From: Pedobacter frigiditerrae
GTDB lineage: Bacteria > Bacteroidota > Bacteroidia > Sphingobacteriales > Sphingobacteriaceae
Direction of reading: 5' to 3'
Length of the DNA: 64,000 nt
NCBI RefSeq assembly: GCF_032678705.1
Contig: NZ_JAVTSS010000002.1
Location: 2,166,067 to 2,230,066 of the forward strand
The notes under the pieces: generated by a model
Database searches by the model: none
The model's input: only the letters and a program-made list of their open reading frames with translations
Told to the model about the DNA's origin: nothing
Made by a program: the position numbers and the translations under genes
In this document: piece after piece, positions 26,351 through 34,788 of the stretch
Layout of the letters: each line of letters opens with the position of its first letter
How positions within the stretch are numbered: position 1 is the stretch's first letter

Positions 26351-26686
26351 TTGAGATTTTTTGAAACACGATTTCTTGAAGAGGCTGAAAAGTTTATAGC
26401 AAAATTAGATAAGAAAACCATTACCAAGGTTTTCTACAATATTGATGTTGCTGAGCAAACGAATGATCCAAAGTTGTTTAAAAAATTGCAAAATGATATT
26501 TGGGAATTTAGAACAAGGTATGCTGGTTTACAAATTAGGTTACTTGCTTTTTGGGATAGAACTGATGATAAAGAAACATTTGTAATTGCAACTCACGGTT
26601 TTGTTAAAAAAGTAGATAAAGTTCCTTCAAACGAAATTGAAAGAGCTAATAAGATAAGAACTAAGTATTTTGAAAATCACCCCTAA
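26351..26686 (+). CDS. RelE/HigB-like toxin (Gp49 family)
   Basis: This 111-residue protein has the phage-derived Gp49-like/HigB pattern: FLEEAEKFIAKLD at the start, WEFRTRYAGLQIRLLAFWD in the core (about residues 56-74), then FVIATHGFVKKVDKVP (about 82-97). RelE-fold toxins of this group cleave mRNA on the ribosome. No in-frame ATG exists near the start, so I take TTG at 26351, 13 nt after the -7 box. The toxin precedes the antitoxin, the higBA order, with 11 bp between genes. Confidence 0.85.
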   Translation: MRFFETRFLEEAEKFIAKLDKKTITKVFYNIDVAEQTNDPKLFKKLQNDIWEFRTRYAGLQIRLLAFWDRTDDKETFVIATHGFVKKVDKVPSNEIERANKIRTKYFENHP

Positions 26687-26697
26687 AAAATAATATA

Positions 26698-27024
26698 ATG
26701 GCAAATACAGAAATGAAGTCTCTTTCACTTTCAGAAATGAAAGATAAATATATTGGGAAACCCGATACAGAAGAGCGTGAAAAATATGAATATGAATTAC
26801 GTATGGATATTTTGGGAAGAATGATTAAAACGGCAAGGCAAGAAAGAAATTTAACGCAAGAACAATTAGGCGAATTGGTTGGCGTAAAAAAATCTCAAAT
26901 TTCTAAATTAGAAAGTAGCGCCAATAGTGCTACAATAGAAACTATCATTAGAGTTTTTAAGGCATTAAAAGCTGAGATTAATTTTAATGTTACTATTGAG
27001 AAACAGAATTTGCAGTTGAGTTAA
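26698..27024 (+). CDS. XRE-family antitoxin (HigA-like)
   Basis: This 108-residue protein has a Cro/C1-type helix-turn-helix: ARQERNLTQEQLGELVGV then KKSQISKLES (about residues 45-72). The N-terminal 40 residues are charged and probably contact the toxin. It would neutralise the upstream RelE/HigB-like toxin and repress the operon at the dyad at 26303-26326. The gene order, 11-bp spacing and shared transcript support a functional toxin-antitoxin pair. Confidence 0.88.
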   Translation: MANTEMKSLSLSEMKDKYIGKPDTEEREKYEYELRMDILGRMIKTARQERNLTQEQLGELVGVKKSQISKLESSANSATIETIIRVFKALKAEINFNVTIEKQNLQLS

Positions 27025-27104
27025 ATCTTTAGAAATCCTAAGATTGTAAATCTGGAATAGCTGTAGTATATTCTATACCTTTATAATATTATATATGTAA
27101 TATT

Positions 27105-27839
27105 ATGAAATTTAGTGAAGTCCTAAAGGTGCTTTATGGAGAAGTTATTAAGGAAATAAACGAATTATTATTAATATCATCATCTGTTAAGCAATTACAA
27201 AACAAACCAAATTTATTAATTCATACTGGGTTTATTTTATGGAGAGAAAACCATTATAATATTGAATTTTTATATGACCCAATTTATGGAAGACTATTTT
27301 ATCAAATCTTAAACAAAAACAGCTCCCATTATTTTCGGCATATTGGATTACATATGTTCTTAAATGAATATGATTTTTATAGCCCATTCAATAACGAGAT
27401 TAATAGGAATACTGTAAAAGTCAAGTATTTTAATAAAATTTATGAAGATAGGCTAAGTTCTTTTAAGGAGTTTGATTGGGATTTTTCAAATTTACCTCCC
27501 AACTTTCAAGCTGATGATGACTTAAATAATTTTGACGTTCAGCTAAATTTTGGAAGCTTAAATTGCCATAATTATTCTAAAATGGAATTGCTTTTTGAAG
27601 CTAAATTTCGTGTGCAATTTGAACTTGGAAATGAAATATTAACATTAGATGAATTTCCATTGTCTAAAAATTATCAATATTATAAATGGGATAATGATAT
27701 TTTAAAAGATTTTTTTGTAGGTTCTAAAATCATCAATGTAAAAAAAGTATGGGCTCCCTCTTGGAATAAACAAGCCGAAGAAGAGTTAGATAATTTAGAC
27801 AACGATTTTCCAGGATGGAATTCTGGAATATTGGATTGA
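27105..27839 (+). CDS. Hypothetical protein, unrecognised
   Basis: This 244-residue soluble protein has no signal peptide or TM segment. It is rich in Asn, Phe, Tyr, Asp and Leu, with an acidic C-terminus (AEEELDNLDNDFPGWNSG). No family is recognised. Its codons are markedly A/T rich (many TTA, AAT, TAT), and it lies between a toxin-antitoxin pair and a repeat cluster. That suggests an accessory gene, possibly acquired. Upstream sequence is nearly pure A/T with ATAATATTATATATGTAATATTAT just before the ATG. A partner or immunity role is speculative. Confidence 0.6.
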   Translation: MKFSEVLKVLYGEVIKEINELLLISSSVKQLQNKPNLLIHTGFILWRENHYNIEFLYDPIYGRLFYQILNKNSSHYFRHIGLHMFLNEYDFYSPFNNEINRNTVKVKYFNKIYEDRLSSFKEFDWDFSNLPPNFQADDDLNNFDVQLNFGSLNCHNYSKMELLFEAKFRVQFELGNEILTLDEFPLSKNYQYYKWDNDILKDFFVGSKIINVKKVWAPSWNKQAEEELDNLDNDFPGWNSGILD

Positions 27840-27882
27840 TTTGTAAATTTTAATGTCTTTTTCTCCCACTTACCAAACCCAT

Positions 27883-28010
27883 CTAAACCCGATCGCAACG
27901 AAAATCCTTTTTTGTCACGCTGGTCCTTCGACTACGCTCAGGATGACAGCGCAAAAAAGATTGTAGTGCAGAGCGGGACTGACTTTAATAGTAGCAATCA
28001 CTTGCTTTTC
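27883..28010. repeat. CTAAACCCG...GCGGGACT repeat family, copy 2
   Basis: Shares, in the same order and orientation, the blocks CTAAACCCG, CGAAAATCCTTTTT, AAAAAGATT, GCGGGACTGACTTTAATA and TTGCTTTTC with 15708-15812, but the central loop is different (here TTTTTTGTCACGCTGG ... CAGCGCAAAAAA, itself an inverted repeat). Confidence 0.75.
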
Positions 28011-28056
28011 AAATAATGGAAGATGTAAAATGTAAGAGGGAAGCTGTGCACTTGCT

Positions 28057-28120
28057 TTCCGTCGAATTCCGATTCCCTTCCGATAGCTATCGGAACGAGC
28101 TGGGAATGACGATGCACTCA
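28057..28120. repeat. Intergenic inverted repeat with CCGATAGCTATCGG core
   Basis: A 14-bp perfect palindrome CCGATAGCTATCGG (28080-28093) sits inside weaker arms GTCGAATTCCGATTCCC and GGGAATGACGA. Together with 27883-28010 it fills the gap before clpC. Confidence 0.6.
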
Positions 28121-28446
28121 GCCTGTCAAAACTGCAATTTGCAAAACTATTTCCTAGCATTTTGTCAGTTATTTAAGGCGTATAAAACCTTACATAAAAC
28201 CGACAAAATATGCTGTAGGATACGTAAATTAGATTTAATTAAAGTTAAAAACCTATTTTCTATTTGTTTACGTAAATAAAGAATAGGCTCACCGTTTTTT
28301 TGGTAATGTTAATTTTTGTTAATTAGTACAGAAAACAACAACCTTATCCACCAAAATGGCGTAATTGTTGATAAATTATAAAAATCTGGATGCCTTATTT
28401 ATAAAACAAATTTATAGTTTAGAGCCATCCGGTTTATACACATATT
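28121..28446 (+). promoter_or_regulatory. Gene-free upstream region of clpC
   Basis: This region has no credible ORF. It holds an imperfect hairpin at 28252-28287 (CCTATTTTCTATTT / AAATAAAGAATAGG) followed after 5 bp by a T-run, and a weaker stem CTGGATG / CATCCGG at 28386-28432 just before the clpC ATG. I found neither a CIRCE element nor an exact TAnnTTTG, so the promoter is not placed. Confidence 0.35.
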
Positions 28447-30981
28447 ATGGAAGCTAAATTTTCTCCACAAGTAAAAGACGTGATTTCTTTTAGCAGGGAA
28501 GAAGCCCTGAGATTAGGACACGATTATATAGGCGCAGAGCATTTGCTATTGGGTCTTATTCGCGAAGGTGATGGGATGGCCATTAAGATTTTAAAATCAT
28601 TAGGGGTTGATACATCTAAACTTCGCCGTTCTATAGAAGAGGCCGTTCGCGGTACTTCGAGTGTAACCGTTAATTTGGGTAATATTCCTTTGACCAAACA
28701 GGCCGAAAAGGTATTAAAAATCACTTATTTAGAAGCAAAAATATTTAAAAGCGATTTAATTGGAACTGAGCATTTGTTATTATCTATTTTAAGAGATGAT
28801 GATAACATTGCTTCGCAAATTTTATTGCAATACAGCGTTACTTACGAAATCTTTAAACAAGAGGTTGAAGTAAACAAAAATGGTTTTAGGGATGAAGCAC
28901 AAGGTGGTGGTGGTACTGCTGGTGGCGATGATGATTACCAAGAAGAGGAAAGTTTTACAACCCCTAAAAAGGTATCAGACATTAAATCTAAAACGCCTGT
29001 ATTAGATAATTTCGGTCGCGATTTAACTCGTGCTGCAGAAGAAGGTCGTTTAGACCCAATTGTTGGTCGCGAGAAAGAGATTGAGCGTGTTTCGCAAATT
29101 TTATCACGTAGAAAGAAAAACAATCCAATTTTAATTGGTGAGCCAGGTGTTGGTAAATCTGCCATCGCCGAAGGTTTAGCCTTGAGAATTGTACAACGCA
29201 AAGTATCTAGGGTTTTATTTAACAAACGTGTTGTTACGTTAGATTTAGCTTCATTAGTTGCTGGAACAAAATATCGTGGTCAGTTTGAGGAGCGTATGAA
29301 AGCGGTAATGAACGAGTTGGAGAAATCTACAGATGTGATTTTGTTTATCGATGAAATTCACACCATTGTTGGTGCTGGTGGTGCTTCTGGTTCATTAGAT
29401 GCATCTAATATGTTTAAACCTGCATTAGCAAGGGGCGAAATACAATGTATCGGTGCTACAACTTTAGATGAATATCGTCAATACATTGAAAAAGATGGTG
29501 CTTTAGACCGTCGTTTCCAAAAGGTAATGATTGAGCCTGCTACACCTGATGAAACTATCGAGATTTTAAATCGTATTAAAGAAAAATACGAGGAACATCA
29601 CGGTGTTACCTATACAGATGAAGCAATTAAAGCTTGCGTTGCCTTAACTGCAAGATATATTACAGACCGTTTCTTGCCAGATAAAGCGATTGATGCTTTA
29701 GACGAAGCTGGTTCTAGAGTACATTTAACCAATATCCACGTTCCTGATACCATTATTGCTATTGAAAGTAAAATAGAAGATATCAAGATTGAAAAGAACA
29801 AGGTTGTTAAAAGTCAGAAATACGAAGAGGCGGCTAAACTGCGTGACACCGAGAAAAATCTTTTAGAAGAATTAGAACGTGCTAAAGCAGAATGGGAAGC
29901 TGAAACCAAAACTAAACGTTATGAGGTTTCTGAAGATAACGTAGCTGAAGTTGTTTCGATGATGACTGGTATTCCTTTGCAACGTGTTGGACAAGCAGAT
30001 AGCACTAAGCTATTGAACATGTACGATAAAGTTGCTGAGAAAATCATTGGTCAGGATGATGCAATTAAAAAATTAACAAAAGCAATTCAACGTACTAGAG
30101 CAGGATTAAAAGACCCTAAAAAACCAATTGGTTCATTTATTTTCTTAGGTCCTACTGGTGTTGGTAAAACTGAATTGGCAAAAGAACTAGCTCGTTTTAT
30201 GTTTGATAGCGATGATTCGCTAATTCAGATTGATATGAGTGAGTACATGGAGAAATTCGCTGTATCTCGTTTAGTTGGAGCGCCTCCAGGATATGTTGGT
30301 TATGAAGAAGGTGGACAATTAACTGAAAAAGTACGTAGGAAGCCTTATGCAGTTATCTTATTAGATGAGATTGAAAAAGCTCACCCTGACGTATTTAATA
30401 TCTTGTTACAAGTATTGGATGAAGGTCAATTGACTGATAGTTTGGGTAGAAAAGTAGATTTTAGAAACACGATTATCATCATGACTTCTAATATTGGTGC
30501 ACGACAATTGAAAGATTTCGGAGCAGGTGTTGGTTTCTCTACCTCGGCTAAGGTTAACCAAAGCGATGCACATAGTCGTGGTGTAATTGAAAACGCTTTA
30601 AAACGTGCATTTGCTCCTGAGTTTTTAAACAGGGTTGATGATGTAGTTGTATTTAACAGCTTAGGGAAAGATGAAATCTTTAGAATTATTGATATTGAAT
30701 TGAAATCTTTATTTGGTCGCGTTCATAACTTAGGTTACGAGGTAAAGTTGACTGATGGAGCTAAAGAATTCATCGCTGATAAAGGTTTTGATAGTGCTTT
30801 TGGTGCTCGTCCGTTAAAACGTGCCATACAGAAATACTTAGAAGATCCAATTGCTGAAGAGATCTTAAAAGGAGAAATCCACGATGGAGATACTTTAGAA
30901 ATTGATTACGATAAAGAAAAAGAAGAAATTACTGTGATAAATAAAAGCGGTAAGAAAAAGAAAAAAGAAGAGGGAGCCTAG
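28447..30981 (+). CDS. clpC: ATP-dependent Clp protease ATPase subunit ClpC
   Basis: This 844-residue AAA+ unfoldase has an N-terminal double Clp_N repeat (residues 1-145), a linker with poly-Gly and acidic residues, D1 Walker A GEPGVGKS (about 231), a UVR-type coiled segment (KYEEAAKLRD, about 459) and D2 Walker A GPTGVGKT (about 568). A GAGVGFS loop near residue 692 carries the VGF tripeptide of ClpP-binding ClpC/ClpA proteins. It feeds unfolded substrates to ClpP in the cytosol. The C-terminus is Lys rich. Monocistronic; no mcsB/ctsR operon is present, unlike in Bacillota. Confidence 0.96.
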   Translation: MEAKFSPQVKDVISFSREEALRLGHDYIGAEHLLLGLIREGDGMAIKILKSLGVDTSKLRRSIEEAVRGTSSVTVNLGNIPLTKQAEKVLKITYLEAKIFKSDLIGTEHLLLSILRDDDNIASQILLQYSVTYEIFKQEVEVNKNGFRDEAQGGGGTAGGDDDYQEEESFTTPKKVSDIKSKTPVLDNFGRDLTRAAEEGRLDPIVGREKEIERVSQILSRRKKNNPILIGEPGVGKSAIAEGLALRIVQRKVSRVLFNKRVVTLDLASLVAGTKYRGQFEERMKAVMNELEKSTDVILFIDEIHTIVGAGGASGSLDASNMFKPALARGEIQCIGATTLDEYRQYIEKDGALDRRFQKVMIEPATPDETIEILNRIKEKYEEHHGVTYTDEAIKACVALTARYITDRFLPDKAIDALDEAGSRVHLTNIHVPDTIIAIESKIEDIKIEKNKVVKSQKYEEAAKLRDTEKNLLEELERAKAEWEAETKTKRYEVSEDNVAEVVSMMTGIPLQRVGQADSTKLLNMYDKVAEKIIGQDDAIKKLTKAIQRTRAGLKDPKKPIGSFIFLGPTGVGKTELAKELARFMFDSDDSLIQIDMSEYMEKFAVSRLVGAPPGYVGYEEGGQLTEKVRRKPYAVILLDEIEKAHPDVFNILLQVLDEGQLTDSLGRKVDFRNTIIIMTSNIGARQLKDFGAGVGFSTSAKVNQSDAHSRGVIENALKRAFAPEFLNRVDDVVVFNSLGKDEIFRIIDIELKSLFGRVHNLGYEVKLTDGAKEFIADKGFDSAFGARPLKRAIQKYLEDPIAEEILKGEIHDGDTLEIDYDKEKEEITVINKSGKKKKKEEGA

Positions 30982-30990
30982 AATGCTTCC

Positions 30991-31050
30991 GTCACCCTGA
31001 ATTTATTTCAGGGTCTTTGCAGAAAGATGCTGAAATAAATTCAGCATGAC
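30991..31050. repeat. Nested inverted repeat after clpC (GTCA-CCTGAATTTATTTCAG)
   Basis: Arms GTCACCCTGAATTTATTTCAGGGTCTTT and AAAGATGCTGAAATAAATTCAGCATGAC pair along most of their length around a 4-nt loop; each arm also contains its own CTGAA/TTCAG palindrome. It begins 9 bp after the clpC stop. Confidence 0.75.
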
Positions 31051-31060
31051 GACTCGAAAA

Positions 31061-31095
31061 AACCCCGAAGTAAAATTTACTTCGGGGTTTTTTTT
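31061..31095. terminator. Strong bidirectional terminator between clpC and the ATP-grasp gene
   Basis: A 14-bp perfect stem (AACCCCGAAGTAAA / TTTACTTCGGGGTT) has T-runs in both directions and lies between convergent genes. Confidence 0.9.
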
Positions 31096-31100
31096 GATTT

Positions 31101-31191
31101 GTCATTCCGAGGAACGAGGAATCTAATGAGTTATATTCGATTAAATAGATTCTTCCCTGCCTGTCCGGCAGGCAGGCTTCGTCAGAATGAC
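31101..31191. repeat. Intergenic inverted repeat GTCATTCCGAGGAACGAGGAATCT with inserted palindrome
   Basis: Outer arms GTCATTCCGA / TCAGAATGAC and inner arms AGGAATCT / AGATTCTT resemble the CGTCATTTCGA family in layout. The right arm is interrupted by CCTGCCTGTCCGGCAGGCAGG (31156-31176), the unit also found at 15538. Confidence 0.7.
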
Positions 31192-31206
31192 AAAATTATA
31201 TAAATA

Positions 31207-32079
31207 TTAAATTAGTGCTTTCAAAGCTTCATAATAATTCTCCAATGCTTTTTCTTCAACATCTAAAAATAGAAATGGCTCTATTAACTCCAATTCCATT
31301 AGCATAAATTTATGATTTACAATTGCCCCATCAACTCTGGCATAAAGACAATTTTCTGCAAATTTGTTAATGTATTCTTGAGCAGTGTTTAGTAATGTTG
31401 GATTGGGTTGCTGCGGATGAACAGTTCCACCAAATGTAGCTTGTACCCTAAAATCTCCTTCCGCTGCCTTTTTTAATAAAGCGTGACTGAATTTTCCTCT
31501 AAAGAAAATAAACGACCATTCGCCGTTTTCTTCGATCTCTGTTAAAAATGGCTGAACAATAAAGTCTTCAATTTTGATTAAGTGACTAAGCTTTTCGTTA
31601 TTTTCATCAACATTTGCTGCGGTAACTTTAAATGTGTTTTTTGAACCACCACTTACTGCAGGTTTAACAATGATTTTTTCAGCTTGGAAAGTTGCAAAGT
31701 ATTCTTTCAGATTAACTTTATCACCTTTGGTTAAAAAAATACTTGGCGTTACTTTTAAGCCTGCTTTTTCTATTTCGTGTAAATAATGCTTATCAGCATT
31801 CCATTTTACAATATCAATTGGATTTAAAAGTTTTACTTTTTTACTTTCTATTTTCGCTAACCAAGTATAGAAGTCTTCAATTAAATTGAAATAATCCCAA
31901 GGCGATTTGAGAATTGCTAAATCATAACTTTCCCAGTTTACTTGTTCATCATTCCAAATTTCTTTTGTAATGTTTAGTCCTTTTGATTTTAAAAAGTCAA
32001 TCAGTTTATCATCTTCATTTTGTACGTTAATAGCGTGATAAACGCCTTTATCTTGGTAGGTTACTAATGCAATGTTCAT
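31207..32079 (-). CDS. ATP-grasp enzyme, RimK/DcsG-like
   Basis: This 290-residue protein begins MNIALVTYQD. The ATP-grasp core has KPAVSGGSKNTF (about residues 141-152), DFIVQPFLTEIEENGEWSF (about 174-192) and the metal-binding end ELELIEPFLFLD (about 260-271), as in the D-cycloserine ligase DcsG/prokaryotic glutathione synthetase-like group. It should form an amide or peptide bond through an acyl phosphate; substrates are unknown. I prefer the ATG at 32079 to one 48 bp upstream: family similarity starts there and a near -7 box (TAACTTCG) lies between them. Confidence 0.8.
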   Translation of the reverse strand: MNIALVTYQDKGVYHAINVQNEDDKLIDFLKSKGLNITKEIWNDEQVNWESYDLAILKSPWDYFNLIEDFYTWLAKIESKKVKLLNPIDIVKWNADKHYLHEIEKAGLKVTPSIFLTKGDKVNLKEYFATFQAEKIIVKPAVSGGSKNTFKVTAANVDENNEKLSHLIKIEDFIVQPFLTEIEENGEWSFIFFRGKFSHALLKKAAEGDFRVQATFGGTVHPQQPNPTLLNTAQEYINKFAENCLYARVDGAIVNHKFMLMELELIEPFLFLDVEEKALENYYEALKALI

Positions 32080-32146
32080 TCTGTTGGTTTGAGATTTCGA
32101 AGTTAAGGAATTTATGAGTGTCGTCATATCGAATGAACTTCCTTTA

Positions 32147-32262
32147 CGTCATTTCGAACGATTTTTTCATGAGGAGAAATCTCTTCGTGCCTTCGGGAAT
32201 ATGTTGTTTGGGCAGTGCTTATTGAGAAAGATTTCTCGTCGCAGCGCTCTGTCGAAATGACG
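32147..32262. repeat. Intergenic inverted repeat, CGTCATTTCGA family, copy 2
   Basis: Outer arms CGTCATTTCGA / TCGAAATGACG and inner arms AGAAATCT / AGATTTCT match the copy at 23321-23422. Here the CGTCGCAGCG block is in the right arm instead of the left, i.e. the element is inverted relative to copy 1. Confidence 0.8.
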
Positions 32263-32274
32263 AATTGTGAGAGC

Positions 32275-33348
32275 TTAAAACAACCTCATTTGTGCTGTTG
32301 GGATTTTAAAAAGTGTTTGGTCTAGTTCAGTACGTTCTACATTTAATCCGTTTAACCTGCAATGGAGTTTAAAAGTATTTCTAATCATTTCAGCAAAGTT
32401 TCCTTCTCCACGCATTCTGGTTCCGAATCTACTATCGTTTACATTTCCGTTATGGCAATTTTGTATCTGATGCCAAACTTTATCAAATCTGTCTGGAAAG
32501 TTTTTTCTCAACCAATCTTCAAATATCTGATTGATGACTCCATTTAAGCGAACAACAGTATAACCTGCACTTTTGCATCCATTATTTGCACAGGCCTTTA
32601 AAATAGCTGGCATTTCATGGTCATTTAATCCAGGAATCATCGGCGCTGCCATGACACCAGTTGGCAGACCAACTTTGCTTAGCTCCTCAATAATTTTTAA
32701 GCGTTGTTTTGCAGTTGTAGTTCTTGGTTCTAGTTTTAATCTAATCTTTTCATCCAGACTAGTTATCGAAACATACACCGCTGATAGTTTCAGCTTTGCT
32801 AAATCTTGAAGAATATCTAAATCTCTCAAGATTAATGCATTCTTGGTAATCAAAGTAATGGGCTGTTTGTATTCCAAAGCAATTTCTAAAAGCTGACGAG
32901 TTAGCCTAAACTTCCGCTCTGCGGGTTGATAACAATCTGTATTGCCAGACAAGGAGACAGGAGTGGCGTCCCATCCTTTTTTCTCTAAAAACTTCTTAAA
33001 TAATTCTGGCGCATCTTTTTTAACGATGATTTTTCTTTCAAAATCTAAACCTGCACTAAAGCCCCAATATTCGTGAGAGTTGCGAGCATAACAATAAATG
33101 CAGCCATGCTCGCATCCTTGATAAGGATTTAAGGAATAAGTCATTCCAACATCTGGGCTTTCAACTTTGTTAACTACAGATTTAGATTTACCTATAATGA
33201 ATGTTGTTTTTGAATTTGGTTCTTCCCAATCATCAATACCTTCTGGATGTTCCTTTGCCAAAGAGTTTTTTAAGAATTTATTGGAGGTATTGAACTGTGC
33301 TCCACGTCCATTCATATAATTATCGTTGTTTTCCTCAGCCACATTCAT
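32275..33348 (-). CDS. Radical SAM protein, PA0069/SPL-like family
   Basis: This 357-residue protein has the 4Fe-4S motif CEHGCIYC (about residues 78-85) preceded by SLNPYQG and followed by YARNSHEYWGFSAGLDFE, the typical PA0069/Rv2578c family block. PLTLxTKN-like LITKNALILRD and SLSGNTDCYQPAE also fit. It is related to spore photoproduct lyase; whether it repairs DNA or modifies another substrate is unestablished. An 8-bp inverted repeat lies just upstream of its start. Confidence 0.85.
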   Translation of the reverse strand: MNVAEENNDNYMNGRGAQFNTSNKFLKNSLAKEHPEGIDDWEEPNSKTTFIIGKSKSVVNKVESPDVGMTYSLNPYQGCEHGCIYCYARNSHEYWGFSAGLDFERKIIVKKDAPELFKKFLEKKGWDATPVSLSGNTDCYQPAERKFRLTRQLLEIALEYKQPITLITKNALILRDLDILQDLAKLKLSAVYVSITSLDEKIRLKLEPRTTTAKQRLKIIEELSKVGLPTGVMAAPMIPGLNDHEMPAILKACANNGCKSAGYTVVRLNGVINQIFEDWLRKNFPDRFDKVWHQIQNCHNGNVNDSRFGTRMRGEGNFAEMIRNTFKLHCRLNGLNVERTELDQTLFKIPTAQMRLF

Positions 33349-33356
33349 AGAATGAA

Positions 33357-33377
33357 ATTACTAAAAATATTAGTAAT
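33357..33377. promoter_or_regulatory. ATTACTAA-N5-TTAGTAAT dyad upstream of the PA0069-like gene
   Basis: Perfect 8-bp arms around a 5-bp spacer, ending 8 bp before the start codon. It is either an operator or an initiation-region hairpin. Confidence 0.4.
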
Positions 33378-33484
33378 TGTGTTTATGAATTTTCAACAAA
33401 AAGTGGAGAAAGGGCAGAGGGGGGAATTGTTAGATTGCTGGATTGTTAAATTGCTTCTCAAATCTCACGTCTAATATCTCACTT

Positions 33485-34717
33485 CTACTTTTTTGTAACT
33501 GGAACATAATCCATCGGTACCATATCAGCGACTTTTTCGTAAGCCCAATAACCTTCATACAATAATGAGCGACCATCTAAAACGCCTCCATTTTCGTAAA
33601 ATCGAACTGGACCATTGGTGAGTTTTACCACAGATAGTTGATAGTCTGGAATATATAATGGTCTGAAAACCCAAAAGCCAGAGTTAGAATATTCTGTAGA
33701 TTCTCTTTCCTTGGTGTAGCTAACACAAAGGGCATTGGTATAGTTAAGGTATCTTAAATCCTTATTGTAAAAATTAACCAATGTATCTGGATTAATTTCG
33801 GCATTGTTAAATTTATCAATTGTTTTAGGCAAATTTTGCTGGGTAATCCAATAGGCCATTAAAGAAGTGTCTATTTTTCCTGCATTTTTTTTTATACCAG
33901 ATTTACCAGGAGGATTTTTAAGTGTTAATAAGTTCTTGTTAATGATGCTATCTGGGGCACGATTTGGATTTGGTATTTGAATAATTTTATTAATTACAAA
34001 ACCTTCTTCCTTACTTTTCCCCTTGAAGAGAGATTTGAGAAAATGCTGAGCAGACCCATAATATGCAGTTTCTCTAAGCGCAATATATTTTTTCTTTTTA
34101 GCATTGGTTGCTTTTAATTCTTCAAAAAATGGCTTGCCAGAATAATAGATGATGTGTGTTCGATTATTATATTCAAAATAATCTAGCATATATTTAATTC
34201 GATAACCAAGCGCTTTGTTTTCTACAATTAAAAACTCATCAGTTTTAACTGTTAAAGTACTTGTGGTAATGTCATAGTTTACCCTTAATACCTGCGGATT
34301 TATTATTTTACAGAGTTTAGCATTTGGGGTTTTCCCAATAAAATATTCCTTAAACTGATTAATATATTTTTGCCTGTTTGGGTCTACTCTAATGACAACT
34401 TCCTTTAAGGTTACTGTATTATCTTTAAGCGTAAAATTTACATCTACAGATTTATCTGAAATGATAATATTCTTTGAAAATGGTAAGTAACCAATCATCT
34501 GTACCAAAATATCGTAACTGCCAGGTTTTAAATTAGGCAGTCTAAATTTTCCATCAGCATCTGTGGCAGTGGCAATTTTGTATCCACTAATGTAAACTCC
34601 AGCACCAGGTAATGGACCAACGTTATCTTTAACAATACCAGTTATGGAATAAGTTTGAGCATTAGCTTCAGCACCAAAAATGCATAGGAAACAAAAAATC
34701 AAGAGCGCTCTAAACAT
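33485..34717 (-). CDS. CarboxypepD_reg-domain secreted protein, paralogue A
   Basis: The 410-residue precursor has a signal peptide (cleavage near AEANAQ, residue 21). A CarboxypepD_reg-like beta-sandwich covers about residues 24-110: SITGIVKDNVGPLPGAGVYISG, DADGKFRLPNLKPGSYDILVQMIGY. The remaining 300 residues are an unrecognised domain beginning VVIRVDPNRQKYINQFKEYFIGKTPNA and ending VADMVPMDYVPV. The domain layout is like the N-terminus of SusC-type receptors, but there is no plug or barrel. It is exported, location unknown. It forms a tandem pair with the next gene. Confidence 0.75.
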   Translation of the reverse strand: MFRALLIFCFLCIFGAEANAQTYSITGIVKDNVGPLPGAGVYISGYKIATATDADGKFRLPNLKPGSYDILVQMIGYLPFSKNIIISDKSVDVNFTLKDNTVTLKEVVIRVDPNRQKYINQFKEYFIGKTPNAKLCKIINPQVLRVNYDITTSTLTVKTDEFLIVENKALGYRIKYMLDYFEYNNRTHIIYYSGKPFFEELKATNAKKKKYIALRETAYYGSAQHFLKSLFKGKSKEEGFVINKIIQIPNPNRAPDSIINKNLLTLKNPPGKSGIKKNAGKIDTSLMAYWITQQNLPKTIDKFNNAEINPDTLVNFYNKDLRYLNYTNALCVSYTKERESTEYSNSGFWVFRPLYIPDYQLSVVKLTNGPVRFYENGGVLDGRSLLYEGYWAYEKVADMVPMDYVPVTKK

Positions 34718-34788
34718 GGCTGCTAATGTAGTAAATAGCTAATCTATTATTTAAATAAAGCGCAAGAATTTAACTTTTTTAACATTTG

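Noticed and set aside
28121..28446. Search for CIRCE or CtsR-type heat-shock operator before clpC
   Set aside because: No TTAGCACTC-type inverted repeat or heptad direct repeat is present.
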